A stretch of 64,000 bases of DNA from Variovorax sp. Lineage in GTDB: Bacteria > Pseudomonadota > Gammaproteobacteria > Burkholderiales > Burkholderiaceae_C. The notes beneath the pieces were generated by a model. It ran no database searches. It had not been told where the DNA came from and worked only from the letters and a program-made list of their open reading frames with translations. Made by a program: the position numbers and the translations under genes. Below are positions 41,401 to 55,775 of this stretch, piece after piece. Every line of letters begins with the position of its first letter. Within the stretch, counting starts at the first letter, position 1. The DNA lies in NCBI GenBank assembly GCA_004210915.1, contig SEGS01000001.1, positions 1-64,000 on the forward strand, in the 5' to 3' direction.

Positions 41401-43623
41401 CAATCCCGCCTCGCGCGCCTGGCCGCGCGCCAGCCGGCCGTGCTGCAGGCGATCCTGGCGGCGGTGGCAGAGCTTCAGCTGGCCAGCGCACGCGATGCGC
41501 TGCACGCGCTGATCGAGGTGCAGGCCTACCGGCTCGCCTACTGGCGCGTTGCGGCCGACGACATCAACTACCGCCGCTTCTTCGACATCAACGAGCTGGC
41601 GGCGCTGCGCATGGAGCGCCCTGAGGTGTTCGAGGCCACGCAGTCGTTTGCCCTCGACTTGGCCGCGGCCGGTGTGGTCGACGGCCTCCGGATCGACCAC
41701 CCCGACGGGATGCACGACCCTGCAGCCTACTTCCGCGACCTGCAGGTCGGCTACGCGCGCCGCACGGGCCTGACGCTGCCGGAGCAGGATGCGGACGGAC
41801 GTCCCGCACGCCCGCTTTATGTGGTCGCCGAAAAGATCGCCGCCGGCCATGAAGAGGTGCCCGAGAGTTGGCACATCCATGGCACCACCGGCTACCGTTT
41901 CGCCAACGTGGCGAACGGCGTGCTGGTCGACACCGCAGCGGCCGGGCGCTTCGACACGCTGTGGCGCAACTTCACGGGCCAGCAGCAGGGCTTTGCCGCG
42001 CTCTCGCGCATCGGCAAGCACGACGTGATCCGCAGCGCGCTCGCGTCAGAGCTGACGGTGCTGTCCACGCAACTGGTGCGCATCGCGCGGGCCGACCGCC
42101 GCACGCGCGACTACACGCTCAATGCGGTGCGGCGCGCGCTCGCCGAAGTGGCGGCGTGCATGCCGGTCTACCGCACCTACTTCATCGACAGCGCTTCCGA
42201 GCAGGACGTGCACTTCGTCGACGCCGCGGTGAAGGCGGCCGAAAGCCACAGCCGCGATGCGGACCTCTCGATCTTCGCGTTCCTGCGGCAGGCCCTGCTT
42301 GGCGAGGCCGTGCCCGGTGCGCCGGACGCCCTGCGCGAGCGGGTCCGACGCTTCGCGATCCGCTTCCAGCAGTTCAGCGCACCGGTGGCGGCCAAGGGCG
42401 TAGAAGACACGGCGTTCTACCGTTACTTTCCGCTGAGTTCGCTCAACGAAGTGGGCGGCGAGCCGGACGTCTTCGGCATGACGGTGGCGCAGTTCCATGC
42501 CGCCAGCGCGGACCGCGCCGCGCGCTGGCCCCACACGATGCTGGCAACCTCGACGCATGACAACAAGCGCTCGGAAGACGTGCGCAACCGCATCGACGTG
42601 CTGTCCGAAATGCCGGCGACCTGGCGCTTCGCCTTGCGACGCTGGCGCCAGCTGAACCGCGGCATCCGCGATGCGCTCGAAGCCGGCGGCGCGCCGGCCG
42701 GCATGCCATCTGCCGCCGATGAATACCTGCTGTACCAGACGCTGCTGGGCACCTTGCCGCCCGGCGGGCTCGACGCCGCTTCGCGCGAGGCCTACGCCGA
42801 CCGCATCGTGCGCTACATGCAGAAGGCCGCACGCGAATCGAAGGTGCACACGCGCTGGACCCATCCCGATGCCGGTTATGAGGATGCGCTGGAAGGCTTC
42901 ATCCGTGCACTGCTCGGGACCATCGAAGACAACCCCTGCCTGACCGACATCCAGTGGCTCGCTCGCTCGCTGGCGCACTTCGGCGCGTGGAACAGCCTGA
43001 CGCTCATGCTGTTGAAGTACACCTCCCCCGGCGTGCCCGACCTGTACCAGGGCAACGAGCTGATGGACCTGAGCCTGGTCGACCCGGACAACCGCCGGCC
43101 GGTCGACTACACCGCGCGGGCAGCGCGCCTGGCGGCGCTGGAAGCGATGGCGGCGACGCACGGGCTGCCCGTGCAGGTCGCCGAGCTCGTGCGCGCCCCC
43201 CATGAGGGCGATGCCAAGCTGTGGTTCATCTGGCGGCTGCTCTCGCTGCGGCGCGAAGACCGCGCGCTATTCGACGACGGCAGCTACGAAGGTCTGGTCG
43301 TCGAAGGCGACAGGTCGGGCCACGCGCTGGCCTTCGCGCGACGGCATGGCGACGATGCGCTGGTGGTGATTGCCGGCCGGCTCTTCGTCGGGCTCTGCGG
43401 CACCGATGGCCTTGGCGACGCGGTGTTGCCGGCGCTGCCGGGCGCCGACCACTGGGCCGACACGCGGGTGCTGCTGCCCGGCCTGCCCAATGGCACGCGA
43501 CTGCGTGACGCGCTCACTGGCGCCGTGTGCACCGTCGAAGATGGCGGGCTGCGCCTGTCAAAGGCGCTGGCCGCGATGCCTTGGGCTGCGCTCCGTGTGC
43601 TCAGCGCGGGTGATAGCCCGTGA
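38449..43623 (+). CDS. treY: fused 4-alpha-glucanotransferase (MalQ) - malto-oligosyltrehalose synthase (TreY)
   Basis: 1724 aa; N-terminal MalQ motifs (YSLRSPRNWGIGDFTDL, RIDHVMGLMRLFWIP); TreY from about aa 751 (IPRATYRLQFHKDFGFDDA...DMVPNHMGVLG; TSTHDNKRSEDVR). Confidence 0.94.
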   Translation: MADQWNDGDAEALGRLCTHFGIAPHYHDIWGTRHPVARSNLVRLLAEFGVNAGEAESPSALLDSCHRADWVRALPPVVAITASTAGWSITVRLPAALPKVRWLLTEEDGVVHEGEIDLHAVAEVARIDRDGTPWSARQVALPIDLPAGYHRLRLAGHAGETLVISAPERCYRPPALARGERIWGPAVQLYSLRSPRNWGIGDFTDLAQLVVQVAARGAHIVGLNPLHAMFTHNPAHASPYSPSSRRQLNVLYIDVEAVTEFQTSEPAQRVVRSPAFQSRLAGLREGALVDYPGVAAAKFEVLELLHDDFVQRHLAADGRSARTARGQAFLDFVAERGDALQLHALFEALQAHLHAEDPAVWGWPAWPEAYRDPEGEAARAFAASHAQRVRYHCYLQWLAAEQLARAGEACRALGLAVGLFLDLAVSVDRAGSDVWGERASFAAGASVGAPPDEFNPAGQNWGLPPLRPDALRTTGYRVFIDTLRANMHGAGALRIDHVMGLMRLFWIPEGGTAHDGAYVHYALDEMLAIVALESQRHRCMVIGEDLGTVADEMRAALSRSDVLSYRLMYFERGEHHDFKPAADYPAAALVAVSTHDLATLAGWWSSHDLRLRLQLGLFPAIEVFEKQLLDRAAERVRLLLAVQRTGLLTSDQVADATARETLPPDAVIAIHAFLAAAPSTLMLVQMEDVAGAVEQVNMPGTTDAQPNWRRKLPIDLQALGASAHWQALAERLRAERPGTTAARQARDAQPRIPRATYRLQFHKDFGFDDAIRTLPYLARLGVSHVYCSPIQRARAGSMHGYDVVAHDEINPELGGAEGFARFVAALADNGLGQLLDMVPNHMGVLGADNAWWMDVLENGAASLYAQHFDIDWQPLNPELTGKVLLPVLGGHYGDVLDNGELALHFEAASGSLALQYFDHRFPLAPESYPQVLQPAAARLDDLDLTAALGSIATAFGNLPSRDAAADALDTSSARADRARDKDLLQSRLARLAARQPAVLQAILAAVAELQLASARDALHALIEVQAYRLAYWRVAADDINYRRFFDINELAALRMERPEVFEATQSFALDLAAAGVVDGLRIDHPDGMHDPAAYFRDLQVGYARRTGLTLPEQDADGRPARPLYVVAEKIAAGHEEVPESWHIHGTTGYRFANVANGVLVDTAAAGRFDTLWRNFTGQQQGFAALSRIGKHDVIRSALASELTVLSTQLVRIARADRRTRDYTLNAVRRALAEVAACMPVYRTYFIDSASEQDVHFVDAAVKAAESHSRDADLSIFAFLRQALLGEAVPGAPDALRERVRRFAIRFQQFSAPVAAKGVEDTAFYRYFPLSSLNEVGGEPDVFGMTVAQFHAASADRAARWPHTMLATSTHDNKRSEDVRNRIDVLSEMPATWRFALRRWRQLNRGIRDALEAGGAPAGMPSAADEYLLYQTLLGTLPPGGLDAASREAYADRIVRYMQKAARESKVHTRWTHPDAGYEDALEGFIRALLGTIEDNPCLTDIQWLARSLAHFGAWNSLTLMLLKYTSPGVPDLYQGNELMDLSLVDPDNRRPVDYTARAARLAALEAMAATHGLPVQVAELVRAPHEGDAKLWFIWRLLSLRREDRALFDDGSYEGLVVEGDRSGHALAFARRHGDDALVVIAGRLFVGLCGTDGLGDAVLPALPGADHWADTRVLLPGLPNGTRLRDALTGAVCTVEDGGLRLSKALAAMPWAALRVLSAGDSP

Positions 43624-43963
43624 ACATGCTGGCCAGGTCGGAGTCCAGAGGCAATCGCGGCGCCGGTGCGTCCGACCTCGCAGTCTCGGAAGGCGGCGTT
43701 GGCACAGCGGCCCGATCGTCCAATTTGAACGTCCGCCCGACCGGTGGGCGCTTTCCGAACGGCGCCAGGCCCTGCAGCGTGCGCAGCGCGCTGGCCCCTT
43801 CGATCAGGGCTTCCGTGTAGGTGCTCGATCCGCGCATCGACGAATCGACCGGGCGGTAGCCCAGGCACTCCTCGGACTCGGCCTGGACAGCTTCCATCAA
43901 GACCCAATGGAATTCATCGGGTTCGAGTTCGAGCACGGTCAGAGCGATATCGCGGAATGTCAT
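43601..43963 (-). CDS. hypothetical protein, 120 aa
   Basis: MTFRDIALTVLELEPDEFHWVLMEAVQ... ; tail overlaps treY 3' end. Confidence 0.5.
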   Translation of the reverse strand: MTFRDIALTVLELEPDEFHWVLMEAVQAESEECLGYRPVDSSMRGSSTYTEALIEGASALRTLQGLAPFGKRPPVGRTFKLDDRAAVPTPPSETARSDAPAPRLPLDSDLASMFTGYHPR

Positions 43964-44127
43964 GGGACCACCTTCAAGCAAGACAGGTCGCAATTGTTTC
44001 TGAGTGTGAAACTAACGCCGAGGAACTTTTGCACGCTGCGCGGCCGTGCGCGTCATCCGGGCGGGCAATCGGTCACGCATCGGGCCGCGATGTGCGTCGT
44101 GGCGCGCCGTGGCGCCCGATTCGTCTG

Positions 44128-48526
<4,399 letters not shown>

Positions 48527-48599
48527 GGCGCTTCCTTGTGGGGGTCTCGCTGCACTATAGGGGCCTTGAGCGGAGGCGAAGCCGTGTATACCTCGGGGG

Positions 48600-49352
48600 A
48601 TGCAACTTCCCTGGCTTGAACCCGGCGACCCGCTGCCCGATCCCTCGACCGCGTGGGGCGAACAGGACCCTGTGCCCGGGCTGCTGGCCGCCGGCGGCGC
48701 GCTGGATGTGCAGACGCTGCAGCGCGCCTACGCCCGCTGCATCTTTCCGTGGTTCAGCGACGGTCAGCCGATCCTCTGGTGGAGTCCGGATCCGCGCATG
48801 GTGCTCGATGTGTCACGCTTCAAGCTGCATCGCTCACTGCGCCGCACGCTCTTGCAGTTTTCGCAGACGGCCCGCTGCGAAATCCGCATCGATCACAGCT
48901 TCGAAGCCGTCATTGCTGCCTGTGCCGGCGCGCCGCGCCCCGGACAGTCGGGCACCTGGATCCTGCCGGAAATGGTGGCCGCCTACACCGCCTTGCATCG
49001 CGCCGGGCACGCCCACAGCGTCGAGACGTGGATCGACGGCGAACTCGCGGGCGGGCTCTACTGCGTCGCGGTCGGCCAGGCGGTGTTCGGAGAGTCGATG
49101 TTCACAAAGCGGCCCGACGCCTCGAAGATCGCGCTGGCGGCACTGGTCGCCTTGTGCCGGCGCCACGGCGTCGAAATGATCGACTGCCAGCAGAACACCG
49201 CGCACCTCGCGAGCCTGGGCGCCGCCGAAATGCCGCGCGAGCGCTTTGTCCATCACGTGGCCAAGGCGTGCCGGGCGCCGGCTCCCGCGTGGCAATTCAC
49301 GCCCGTATACTGGTCCGAACTCCTGCCTGCGCGAGCCTCTTTCACGCCGTGA
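48600..49352 (+). CDS. aat: leucyl/phenylalanyl-tRNA--protein transferase
   Basis: [45 protein letters not shown]. Confidence 0.94.
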   Translation: MQLPWLEPGDPLPDPSTAWGEQDPVPGLLAAGGALDVQTLQRAYARCIFPWFSDGQPILWWSPDPRMVLDVSRFKLHRSLRRTLLQFSQTARCEIRIDHSFEAVIAACAGAPRPGQSGTWILPEMVAAYTALHRAGHAHSVETWIDGELAGGLYCVAVGQAVFGESMFTKRPDASKIALAALVALCRRHGVEMIDCQQNTAHLASLGAAEMPRERFVHHVAKACRAPAPAWQFTPVYWSELLPARASFTP

Positions 49353-50098
49353 CGCACCTCAAGGATCTACCGCTCCATACGTTGCAGTTCTACGCAACGG
49401 CGCCGTATCCCTGCAGCTACCTGCCGGACCGGCAAGCGCGCTCGCAGGTCGCGACGCCCAGCCACCTGATCCACAACGACACGTACTCGGAGCTCGTGCT
49501 CAACGGCTTCCGGCGCAGCGGCATGTTCACCTACCGCCCCTACTGCGACGGCTGCACGGCCTGTGTGCCGCTGCGCGTGAAGGCGAATGCGTTCAAGCCC
49601 TCTCGCAGCCAGCGCCGCGCGCGCGCGCAGCACGCCAATCTGCAGGCGCGGGTGCTCAAGCTGTGCTTCGTGCCGGAGCATTACCAGCTCTATCTCCGCT
49701 ACCAGAACGGCCGTCACGCCGGCGGGGGCATGGACCACGACAGCATCGACCAGTACACGCAATTCCTGCTGCAGAGCCGCGTGAACTCGCGGCTGGTGGA
49801 GTTTCGCGAGACGCTGCCCGACGGCAGCGCGGGGGCGCTCAAGATGGTGTCGATCCTCGACGTGCTGGACGACGGCATCTCGGCGGTCTACACCTTCTAC
49901 GAGCCCGACGCGGGCGCAGCGTATGGCAACTACGGCGTGGTCTGGCAGATCGAGCAGGCGCGAGAACTCGGGTTGCCACACGTGTACCTCGGCTACTGGA
50001 TCGCCGACAGCGCCAAGATGAACTACAAAGCGCGCTATGTGCCCCACGAACTGCTGGTGGACGGCCGCTGGCAACCGCAAGGCAATTTCACAAAGTAA
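49349..50098 (+). CDS. bpt: aspartate/glutamate leucyltransferase (arginyltransferase family)
   Basis: [35 protein letters not shown] start overlapping aat stop. Confidence 0.93.
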   Translation: MTHLKDLPLHTLQFYATAPYPCSYLPDRQARSQVATPSHLIHNDTYSELVLNGFRRSGMFTYRPYCDGCTACVPLRVKANAFKPSRSQRRARAQHANLQARVLKLCFVPEHYQLYLRYQNGRHAGGGMDHDSIDQYTQFLLQSRVNSRLVEFRETLPDGSAGALKMVSILDVLDDGISAVYTFYEPDAGAAYGNYGVVWQIEQARELGLPHVYLGYWIADSAKMNYKARYVPHELLVDGRWQPQGNFTK

Positions 50099-50128
50099 AA
50101 TCGCGGCCAGTCTCTTCTGCACTGCGCC

Positions 50129-50926
50129 ATGACAAAACCCCAATCCGATGCTCCCGCCACGCCTGTCATTCAGGTGCTGGAGCGCATGTTTTCGCTGATC
50201 GATGTGCTTGCCTCCCGCGAGGAGGCGATCTCGCTCAAGGAGATCAGCGCCAGAACCGGCCTGCACCCCTCCACGACGCACCGCATCCTGAACGACCTGG
50301 CGGTCGGACGCTTCGTCGACCGGCCCGAGGCAGGCAGCTACCGGCTGGGCATGCGGCTGCTGGAGCTGGGCAATCTGGTCAAGGGCCGGCTCAACGTTCG
50401 CGATGCGGCGCTCGCGCCCATGCGCGAATTGCACAAGCTCACGCAGCAGCCGGTGAATCTCAGCATGCGACAAGGCGATGAGATCGTCTACATCGAGCGC
50501 GCCTACAGCGAGCGATCGGGGATGCAGGTGGTCCGCGCGATCGGCGGGCGCGCGCCGCTGCACCTGACCTCCACCGGAAAGCTCTTCCTCGCCGCCGACG
50601 ATGCGCAACGCGTGCGCAGCTATGCAACGCGCACCGGCCTGGCGGGCCACACGCGCAACAGCATCACGCAACTGCCCGTGCTGGAGCGGGAGCTCTCGAA
50701 GGCACGCCAATACGGCATTGCGCGTGACAACGAAGAACTCGAACTGGGGGTGCGATGCATGGCGGCCGGCATCTACGACGACCAGGGCAAGCTCGTAGCC
50801 GGCCTGTCGATCTCGGCGCCGACCGACCGGCTCGACGAAGGCTGGCTGCCCAAGCTGCAAGCCACGGCCAACGAAATCTCCGGTGCTTTAGGCCACAGCG
50901 CGGAAGCGGCCGCGCCCGCAGCCTGA
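50129..50926 (+). CDS. IclR family transcriptional regulator
   Basis: HTH AISLKEISARTGLHPSTTHRILNDL; LHLTSTGKLFLA. Confidence 0.9.
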   Translation: MTKPQSDAPATPVIQVLERMFSLIDVLASREEAISLKEISARTGLHPSTTHRILNDLAVGRFVDRPEAGSYRLGMRLLELGNLVKGRLNVRDAALAPMRELHKLTQQPVNLSMRQGDEIVYIERAYSERSGMQVVRAIGGRAPLHLTSTGKLFLAADDAQRVRSYATRTGLAGHTRNSITQLPVLERELSKARQYGIARDNEELELGVRCMAAGIYDDQGKLVAGLSISAPTDRLDEGWLPKLQATANEISGALGHSAEAAAPAA

Positions 50927-51010
50927 GCGGAGCGCCTTCCAATCGGTCGAGGGGTGGTGCGGGGCAGCATGGCCGCGCGGGGCGCGGACTGCCGGTCCGC
51001 GATCAGCCGG

Positions 51011-52186
51011 TCAGCCTGCTACGTGGCCGGCGTGCAGCAACGGGCTGGTGTGCTGGGTGGCTTCGAGCCAGCGGCGCACGCGCTCGGCATCGCCGATGCG
51101 GCTGAACTTGCCCGCTGAGTCCAGGAACACCATGATCAGCTTGCGACCGGCGATCCGCGTCTGCATCACCAGGCACTGACCGGCTTCGGAGATGTAACCG
51201 GTCTTCTGCAGGCCGATTTCCCAGTCGGGACTGCGCACCAGGCTGTTGGTGGTGTTGTACTGCAAGGTGCGGTTGCCCACCTCGATCTGATGCTCTGGCG
51301 AGGTCGACAGTGCACGCACGGTGGGGTCGGCATGCGCGGCATTCACCAGCAACGCCAGGTCCTGCGCACTCGCCTGGTTGCGGCTCGACAGACCGGTGGG
51401 CTCAACGTAACGCGTGTCCTTCATGCCGAGCATCCGCGCCTTGGCGTTCATCACGCTCACGAATGTCGCCAGGCCGCCCGGGTAGGTCCGGCCCAGCGCA
51501 TGCGCGGCACGGTTCTCGCTGGACATCAGCGCCAGATGCAGCAGTTCGCCGCGCGACAGCGTGGTGCCCACCGTCAAGCGCGAGCGGCTTCCCTTTTCCG
51601 TGTCGACATCGTCCTGGGTGATGGTGATCAACTCGTCGGCAGGCAGACGCGCCTCGCTGATCAGCAGGCCCGTCATCAATTTGGTGAGCGATGCAATCGG
51701 CAGCACCGCGTGGTCGTTCTTGCTGAAGAGCACTTCGTGGGTGTCCTGGTCGATCACCAGGGCCACGCTGGATTTGAGATCCAGCGCATCATTCACGCTG
51801 TGCAGGCCTGCCATCTGGCCAAAGGACTGCCGCGCCGGCGTTTCAACCCGGACCACCGAGCGGCGCTCGACCGCGACCACGGTTTTGCCACCCTTCTTCC
51901 GGATGGTCGCGACCACGTTGCGGCCGCCGCTCACCGTCTTTTCAGCCTGCGTCCGGCCCTTGACATCGCGCTTGGACGCCACGGCACGCGCCGGCTGAGC
52001 CGACGACTTGGCCGCCTTGCGCTTGCCGTCCGTTGCAACTTGGGATTTCTTCGCGGCTGGTGCCTTCTTCGCAGCGGCCTGTGCGCCGGGCAGCAAAAAC
52101 GCCGTGGCGCAAAGCGCGACGGCGAGCATGCGGCAAGCAGAGATAAAGCGCCGGCTGGAGGTGCGAGGAGACAGGACTGGTGGCAT
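51011..52186 (-). CDS. D-alanyl-D-alanine endopeptidase (PBP7-like, S11)
   Basis: PIASLTKLMTG SxxK, SSENRAAHALGRTYPGG, LQKTGYISEAGQCLVM; signal peptide. Confidence 0.9.
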   Translation of the reverse strand: MPPVLSPRTSSRRFISACRMLAVALCATAFLLPGAQAAAKKAPAAKKSQVATDGKRKAAKSSAQPARAVASKRDVKGRTQAEKTVSGGRNVVATIRKKGGKTVVAVERRSVVRVETPARQSFGQMAGLHSVNDALDLKSSVALVIDQDTHEVLFSKNDHAVLPIASLTKLMTGLLISEARLPADELITITQDDVDTEKGSRSRLTVGTTLSRGELLHLALMSSENRAAHALGRTYPGGLATFVSVMNAKARMLGMKDTRYVEPTGLSSRNQASAQDLALLVNAAHADPTVRALSTSPEHQIEVGNRTLQYNTTNSLVRSPDWEIGLQKTGYISEAGQCLVMQTRIAGRKLIMVFLDSAGKFSRIGDAERVRRWLEATQHTSPLLHAGHVAG

Positions 52187-52303
52187 CAAAAACTCTCCGG
52201 CAGCGTGCGATTGGGAAGCGCAGTGTATCCAAATCAAAAAAAGCACGCAATATCAGTTACTTGCAACTTCTTTCTCAATTGAAACAAAAGAGTTACCGCG
52301 CAA

Positions 52304-53842
52304 CTAGCCCTGTGCGGCCACTCTCTCAGATTGGCTTTGTAACTTGTTGAGGGCGCTCAGGTATGCCTTTGCAGACGCCACAACGATGTCCGGATCTGCA
52401 CCGACCCCGTTGACCACGCGCCCGGCATTTTGTAACCGAACCGTAACCTCACCTTGGCTCTCGGTCGATCCGCTGATCGCGTTCACCGAATAGAGCACCA
52501 TCTCGGCGCCGCTGTTCACGTGGGTCTCGATCGCCTTCAACGAAGCATCAACCGGGCCATTGCCATCGGACTTGCCGGTGACTTCTTTGCCCTGCACGGT
52601 AAACACGATGGTGGCTTCGGGCCGCTCGCCGGTTTCGCTGTGCTGCGACAAAGACACAAAGGCAAACTGTTCGTTAACGTGCGCCACCTCTTCCGCGCTG
52701 ACAAGCGCAAGGATGTCTTCGTCGAAGATCTCGCTCTTGCGGTCGGCTAGTTCCTTGAAGCGCAGGAAGGCGGCGTTGATGTCGGCTTCGCTCTCCATGG
52801 TCACGCCGAGTTCGATCAGGCGCTGCTTGAAGGCGTTGCGTCCACTCAACTTGCCCAGCACGATCTTGTTGGCGGTCCAGCCCACGTCCTCCGCCCGCAT
52901 GATTTCGTAGGTGTCGCGCGCCTTGAGCACGCCGTCCTGGTGGATGCCCGAGGCGTGTGCGAACGCGTTGGCGCCGACGACCGCCTTGTTCGGCTGCACG
53001 ACGAAGCCGGTCGTCTGGCTCACCATGCGGCTGGCAGCGACGATGTACTGCGGATCGATGTTCATCTCGAGGCCGAAGTAGTCCTTGCGGGTCTTCACGG
53101 CCATGACGATCTCTTCGAGCGAGCAGTTGCCGGCGCGCTCGCCCAGGCCGTTGATCGTGCACTCGACCTGGCGCGCGCCGCCGATCTTCACGCCGGCCAG
53201 CGAGTTGGCCACCGCCATGCCCAGGTCGTTGTGGCAATGCACCGACCAGATCGCCTTGTCGCTGTTGGGCACACGCTCGCGCAAGGTCTTGATGAAGGTG
53301 CCGTACAGCTCCGGAATTGCATAGCCCACGGTGTCCGGCACGTTGATCGTTGTAGCGCCCTCGTCGATCACGGCCTCGAGCACGCGACAGAGAAAGTCCA
53401 TGTCGCTGCGATAGCCGTCTTCCGGGCTGAACTCGACGTCGCCGATCTGGTTGCGCGCAAAACGCACCGCCAGCTTGGCCTGCTCGAACACCTGGTCGGG
53501 CGTCATGCGCAGCTTCTTTTCCATGTGCAGCGGAGAAGTCGCAATGAAGGTGTGGATGCGTCCCCGCGCAGCGCCTTTGAGCGCCTCCGCGGCACGGCCG
53601 ATGTCACGATCGTTGGCGCGCGACAAGCCGCACACGGTCGAATCCTTGATCGCATTTGCAATCGCCTTGACGGCCTCGAAGTCGCCGTTCGAGCTGGCCG
53701 GAAAGCCAGCTTCGATCACGTCAACCTTGAGCTTTTCCAGGAGCTTGGCGATGCGCATCTTCTCGTCGCGCGTCATGGAAGCGCCCGGCGATTGCTCGCC
53801 GTCACGCAGGGTGGTGTCGAAAATAATGAGTTGGTCGGTCAT
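52304..53842 (-). CDS. leuA: 2-isopropylmalate synthase (512-aa form)
   Basis: [34 protein letters not shown]; LeuA C-terminal regulatory domain. Confidence 0.95.
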   Translation of the reverse strand: MTDQLIIFDTTLRDGEQSPGASMTRDEKMRIAKLLEKLKVDVIEAGFPASSNGDFEAVKAIANAIKDSTVCGLSRANDRDIGRAAEALKGAARGRIHTFIATSPLHMEKKLRMTPDQVFEQAKLAVRFARNQIGDVEFSPEDGYRSDMDFLCRVLEAVIDEGATTINVPDTVGYAIPELYGTFIKTLRERVPNSDKAIWSVHCHNDLGMAVANSLAGVKIGGARQVECTINGLGERAGNCSLEEIVMAVKTRKDYFGLEMNIDPQYIVAASRMVSQTTGFVVQPNKAVVGANAFAHASGIHQDGVLKARDTYEIMRAEDVGWTANKIVLGKLSGRNAFKQRLIELGVTMESEADINAAFLRFKELADRKSEIFDEDILALVSAEEVAHVNEQFAFVSLSQHSETGERPEATIVFTVQGKEVTGKSDGNGPVDASLKAIETHVNSGAEMVLYSVNAISGSTESQGEVTVRLQNAGRVVNGVGADPDIVVASAKAYLSALNKLQSQSERVAAQG

Positions 53843-53886
53843 CGTGGATCTCCTTGAATTCTTGCCACCTTGCGGGACGGGGTGCC

Positions 53887-55584
53887 TCAGGCGAGCGCAA
53901 CCGTCGATTGTGCGCCGAGTGCGCCGCGGCTCTTCGCGCGCTGCAGGCCCGCGACGATGGCCTTGAGCGACGCAGACAGGATGTCGGCATCAATGCCCAC
54001 GCCGAACAGCGTTTGCGATTCGTCGATGCGCAGTTCGAGGTAGGCAGCCGCCTTGGCATCGGCGCCGGCACCGATCGCGTGCTGGTGATAGTCGATCACG
54101 CGGACGGCGTGGCCGGTGGCCTCGGCGAAGGCATGGATGAAGGCGTCGATCGGGCCGTTGCCGCGGCCTTCAATGCGCCGAATTTCCCCCTCCCACGGCA
54201 GGTCGCCACGCAGGACCACCGATGCGTTGGCACCCTCGCCCTGCTCTTCGATCACGCGGTGCTGCAAAGCCTGCACGGTCTTGAGGCCGTACTCGCGCTC
54301 GAACAGCGCGTAGAGGTCGGCTGCGCTCAGTTCCTTGCCGCCGACATCCATCACGCGCTGCACGGTCTGCATGAACTCGATCTGCAGACGGCGCGGCATC
54401 TCGATGCCGTATTCGCTTTCGAGCAGGTACGCCATGCCACCCTTGCCCGACTGGCTATTCACGCGGATCACGGCCTCGTAGCTGCGACCCAGGTCCTTCG
54501 GGTCGATGGGAAGGTAGGGAATGGCCCAGACGTCGTCGTCCTTGCGCAGCGCAAATGCCTTCTTGATCGCGTCCTGGTGCGAGCCCGAGAACGAGGTGTA
54601 GACCAGATCACCCGCGTACGGATGGCGCGGATGCACCGGCAGCTGGTTGCAGTGCTCGACCTCGGCGCGAATGGCGTCGATGTCGGAGAAGTCGAGGTTC
54701 GGCGTGACGCCCTGCACATAAAGGTTGAGCGCGACGTTCACCACGTCGAGGTTGCCGGTACGTTCGCCGTTGCCGAAGAGGCAGCCTTCGACACGGTGCG
54801 CGCCTGCCATCAAGGCGAACTCGGCGGACGCAGTGCCCGTGCCGCGATCGTTGTGCGGATGGACCGAGACCACGACGTTGGGCCGGTCGGCAAAACGGCG
54901 GCACATCCACTCGATCTGGTCGGCGAAACCATTGGGCGTGCTGATTTCCACCGTCGTCGGAAGATTGAGGATGATCGGCCGCCCTGCACCCCACGCGGTG
55001 ATCGCCGTTTCGCAGGCCTGCAACGACACATCGAGTTCAGTCATACAGAACACCTCGGGCGAATATTGAAGCACCCACTCGGTTTCGGGCTGAGCGTCCG
55101 TCAGGCGCTTGATTTGGCCCACGCTGCGGTCAATGAGCGCCATGACCTCGGGCACGCTCATACCGAACACCACTTCCCGCCACACCGGCGCCACCGCGTT
55201 ATAGACATGAACGATCGCCTTCCGCGCACCGCGCAGCGATTCGACGGTGCGCGCAATGAGCTCTTCGCGCGCCGGCGTCATCACCTGGATGGTCACATCA
55301 TCAGGAATGCGATCTTCGTCGATGAGCTTGCGCAGGAAGTCGAACTCCACCTGCGACGCGGCCGGAAAGCCGACCTCGATTTCCTTGAAGCCGATGCGCA
55401 CGAGCAAATCGAACATGCGCAGCTTGCGATCCAGGTCCATCGGCTCGATGAGCGCCTGATTGCCATCGCGCAGGTCGGTCGACAGCCAGATCGGGGCCTT
55501 CGTCAGCACGGCGTCGGGCCAGGTGCGGTCCTTGAGGCCGATCGGTGCGAATGCGCGGTACTTGGCTTGCGGGTGCTTCAACAT
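53887..55584 (-). CDS. leuA: 2-isopropylmalate synthase (565-aa form)
   Basis: [25 protein letters not shown]; start at [23 protein letters not shown]. Confidence 0.95.
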   Translation of the reverse strand: MLKHPQAKYRAFAPIGLKDRTWPDAVLTKAPIWLSTDLRDGNQALIEPMDLDRKLRMFDLLVRIGFKEIEVGFPAASQVEFDFLRKLIDEDRIPDDVTIQVMTPAREELIARTVESLRGARKAIVHVYNAVAPVWREVVFGMSVPEVMALIDRSVGQIKRLTDAQPETEWVLQYSPEVFCMTELDVSLQACETAITAWGAGRPIILNLPTTVEISTPNGFADQIEWMCRRFADRPNVVVSVHPHNDRGTGTASAEFALMAGAHRVEGCLFGNGERTGNLDVVNVALNLYVQGVTPNLDFSDIDAIRAEVEHCNQLPVHPRHPYAGDLVYTSFSGSHQDAIKKAFALRKDDDVWAIPYLPIDPKDLGRSYEAVIRVNSQSGKGGMAYLLESEYGIEMPRRLQIEFMQTVQRVMDVGGKELSAADLYALFEREYGLKTVQALQHRVIEEQGEGANASVVLRGDLPWEGEIRRIEGRGNGPIDAFIHAFAEATGHAVRVIDYHQHAIGAGADAKAAAYLELRIDESQTLFGVGIDADILSASLKAIVAGLQRAKSRGALGAQSTVALA

Positions 55585-55630
55585 GTCGATTTCTCTGTGG
55601 TGGTGTGACCACCAGCAACCCCCAAACAAA

Positions 55631-55659
55631 ACGGCCCGTTGCTGGTGCGAACGGGCCGT
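55631..55659 (-). terminator. attenuator-type intrinsic terminator upstream of leuA
   Basis: Minus strand ACGGCCCGTT-cgcaccagc-AACGGGCCGT then TTTGTTTG: perfect 10-bp stem. Confidence 0.85.
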
Positions 55660-55680
55660 GGTGAGGGATTTGCGCGCGCG

Positions 55681-55734
55681 CTACCGTCTCCGCCCGTGGG
55701 GCAGGTTTAGTAGGGACAGCGAAATCTTGTTCAT
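55681..55734 (-). CDS. leuL: leucine-rich leader peptide MNKISLSLLNLPHGRRR
   Basis: ATG AAC AAG ATT TCG CTG TCC CTA CTA AAC CTG CCC CAC GGG CGG AGA CGG TAG; four Leu codons including tandem rare CTA, followed by terminator and leuA. Confidence 0.8.
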   Translation of the reverse strand: MNKISLSLLNLPHGRRR

Positions 55735-55775
55735 GAGGACTGGAAATATAGCACGGTCAGGCAAGCCGGTGCCCT

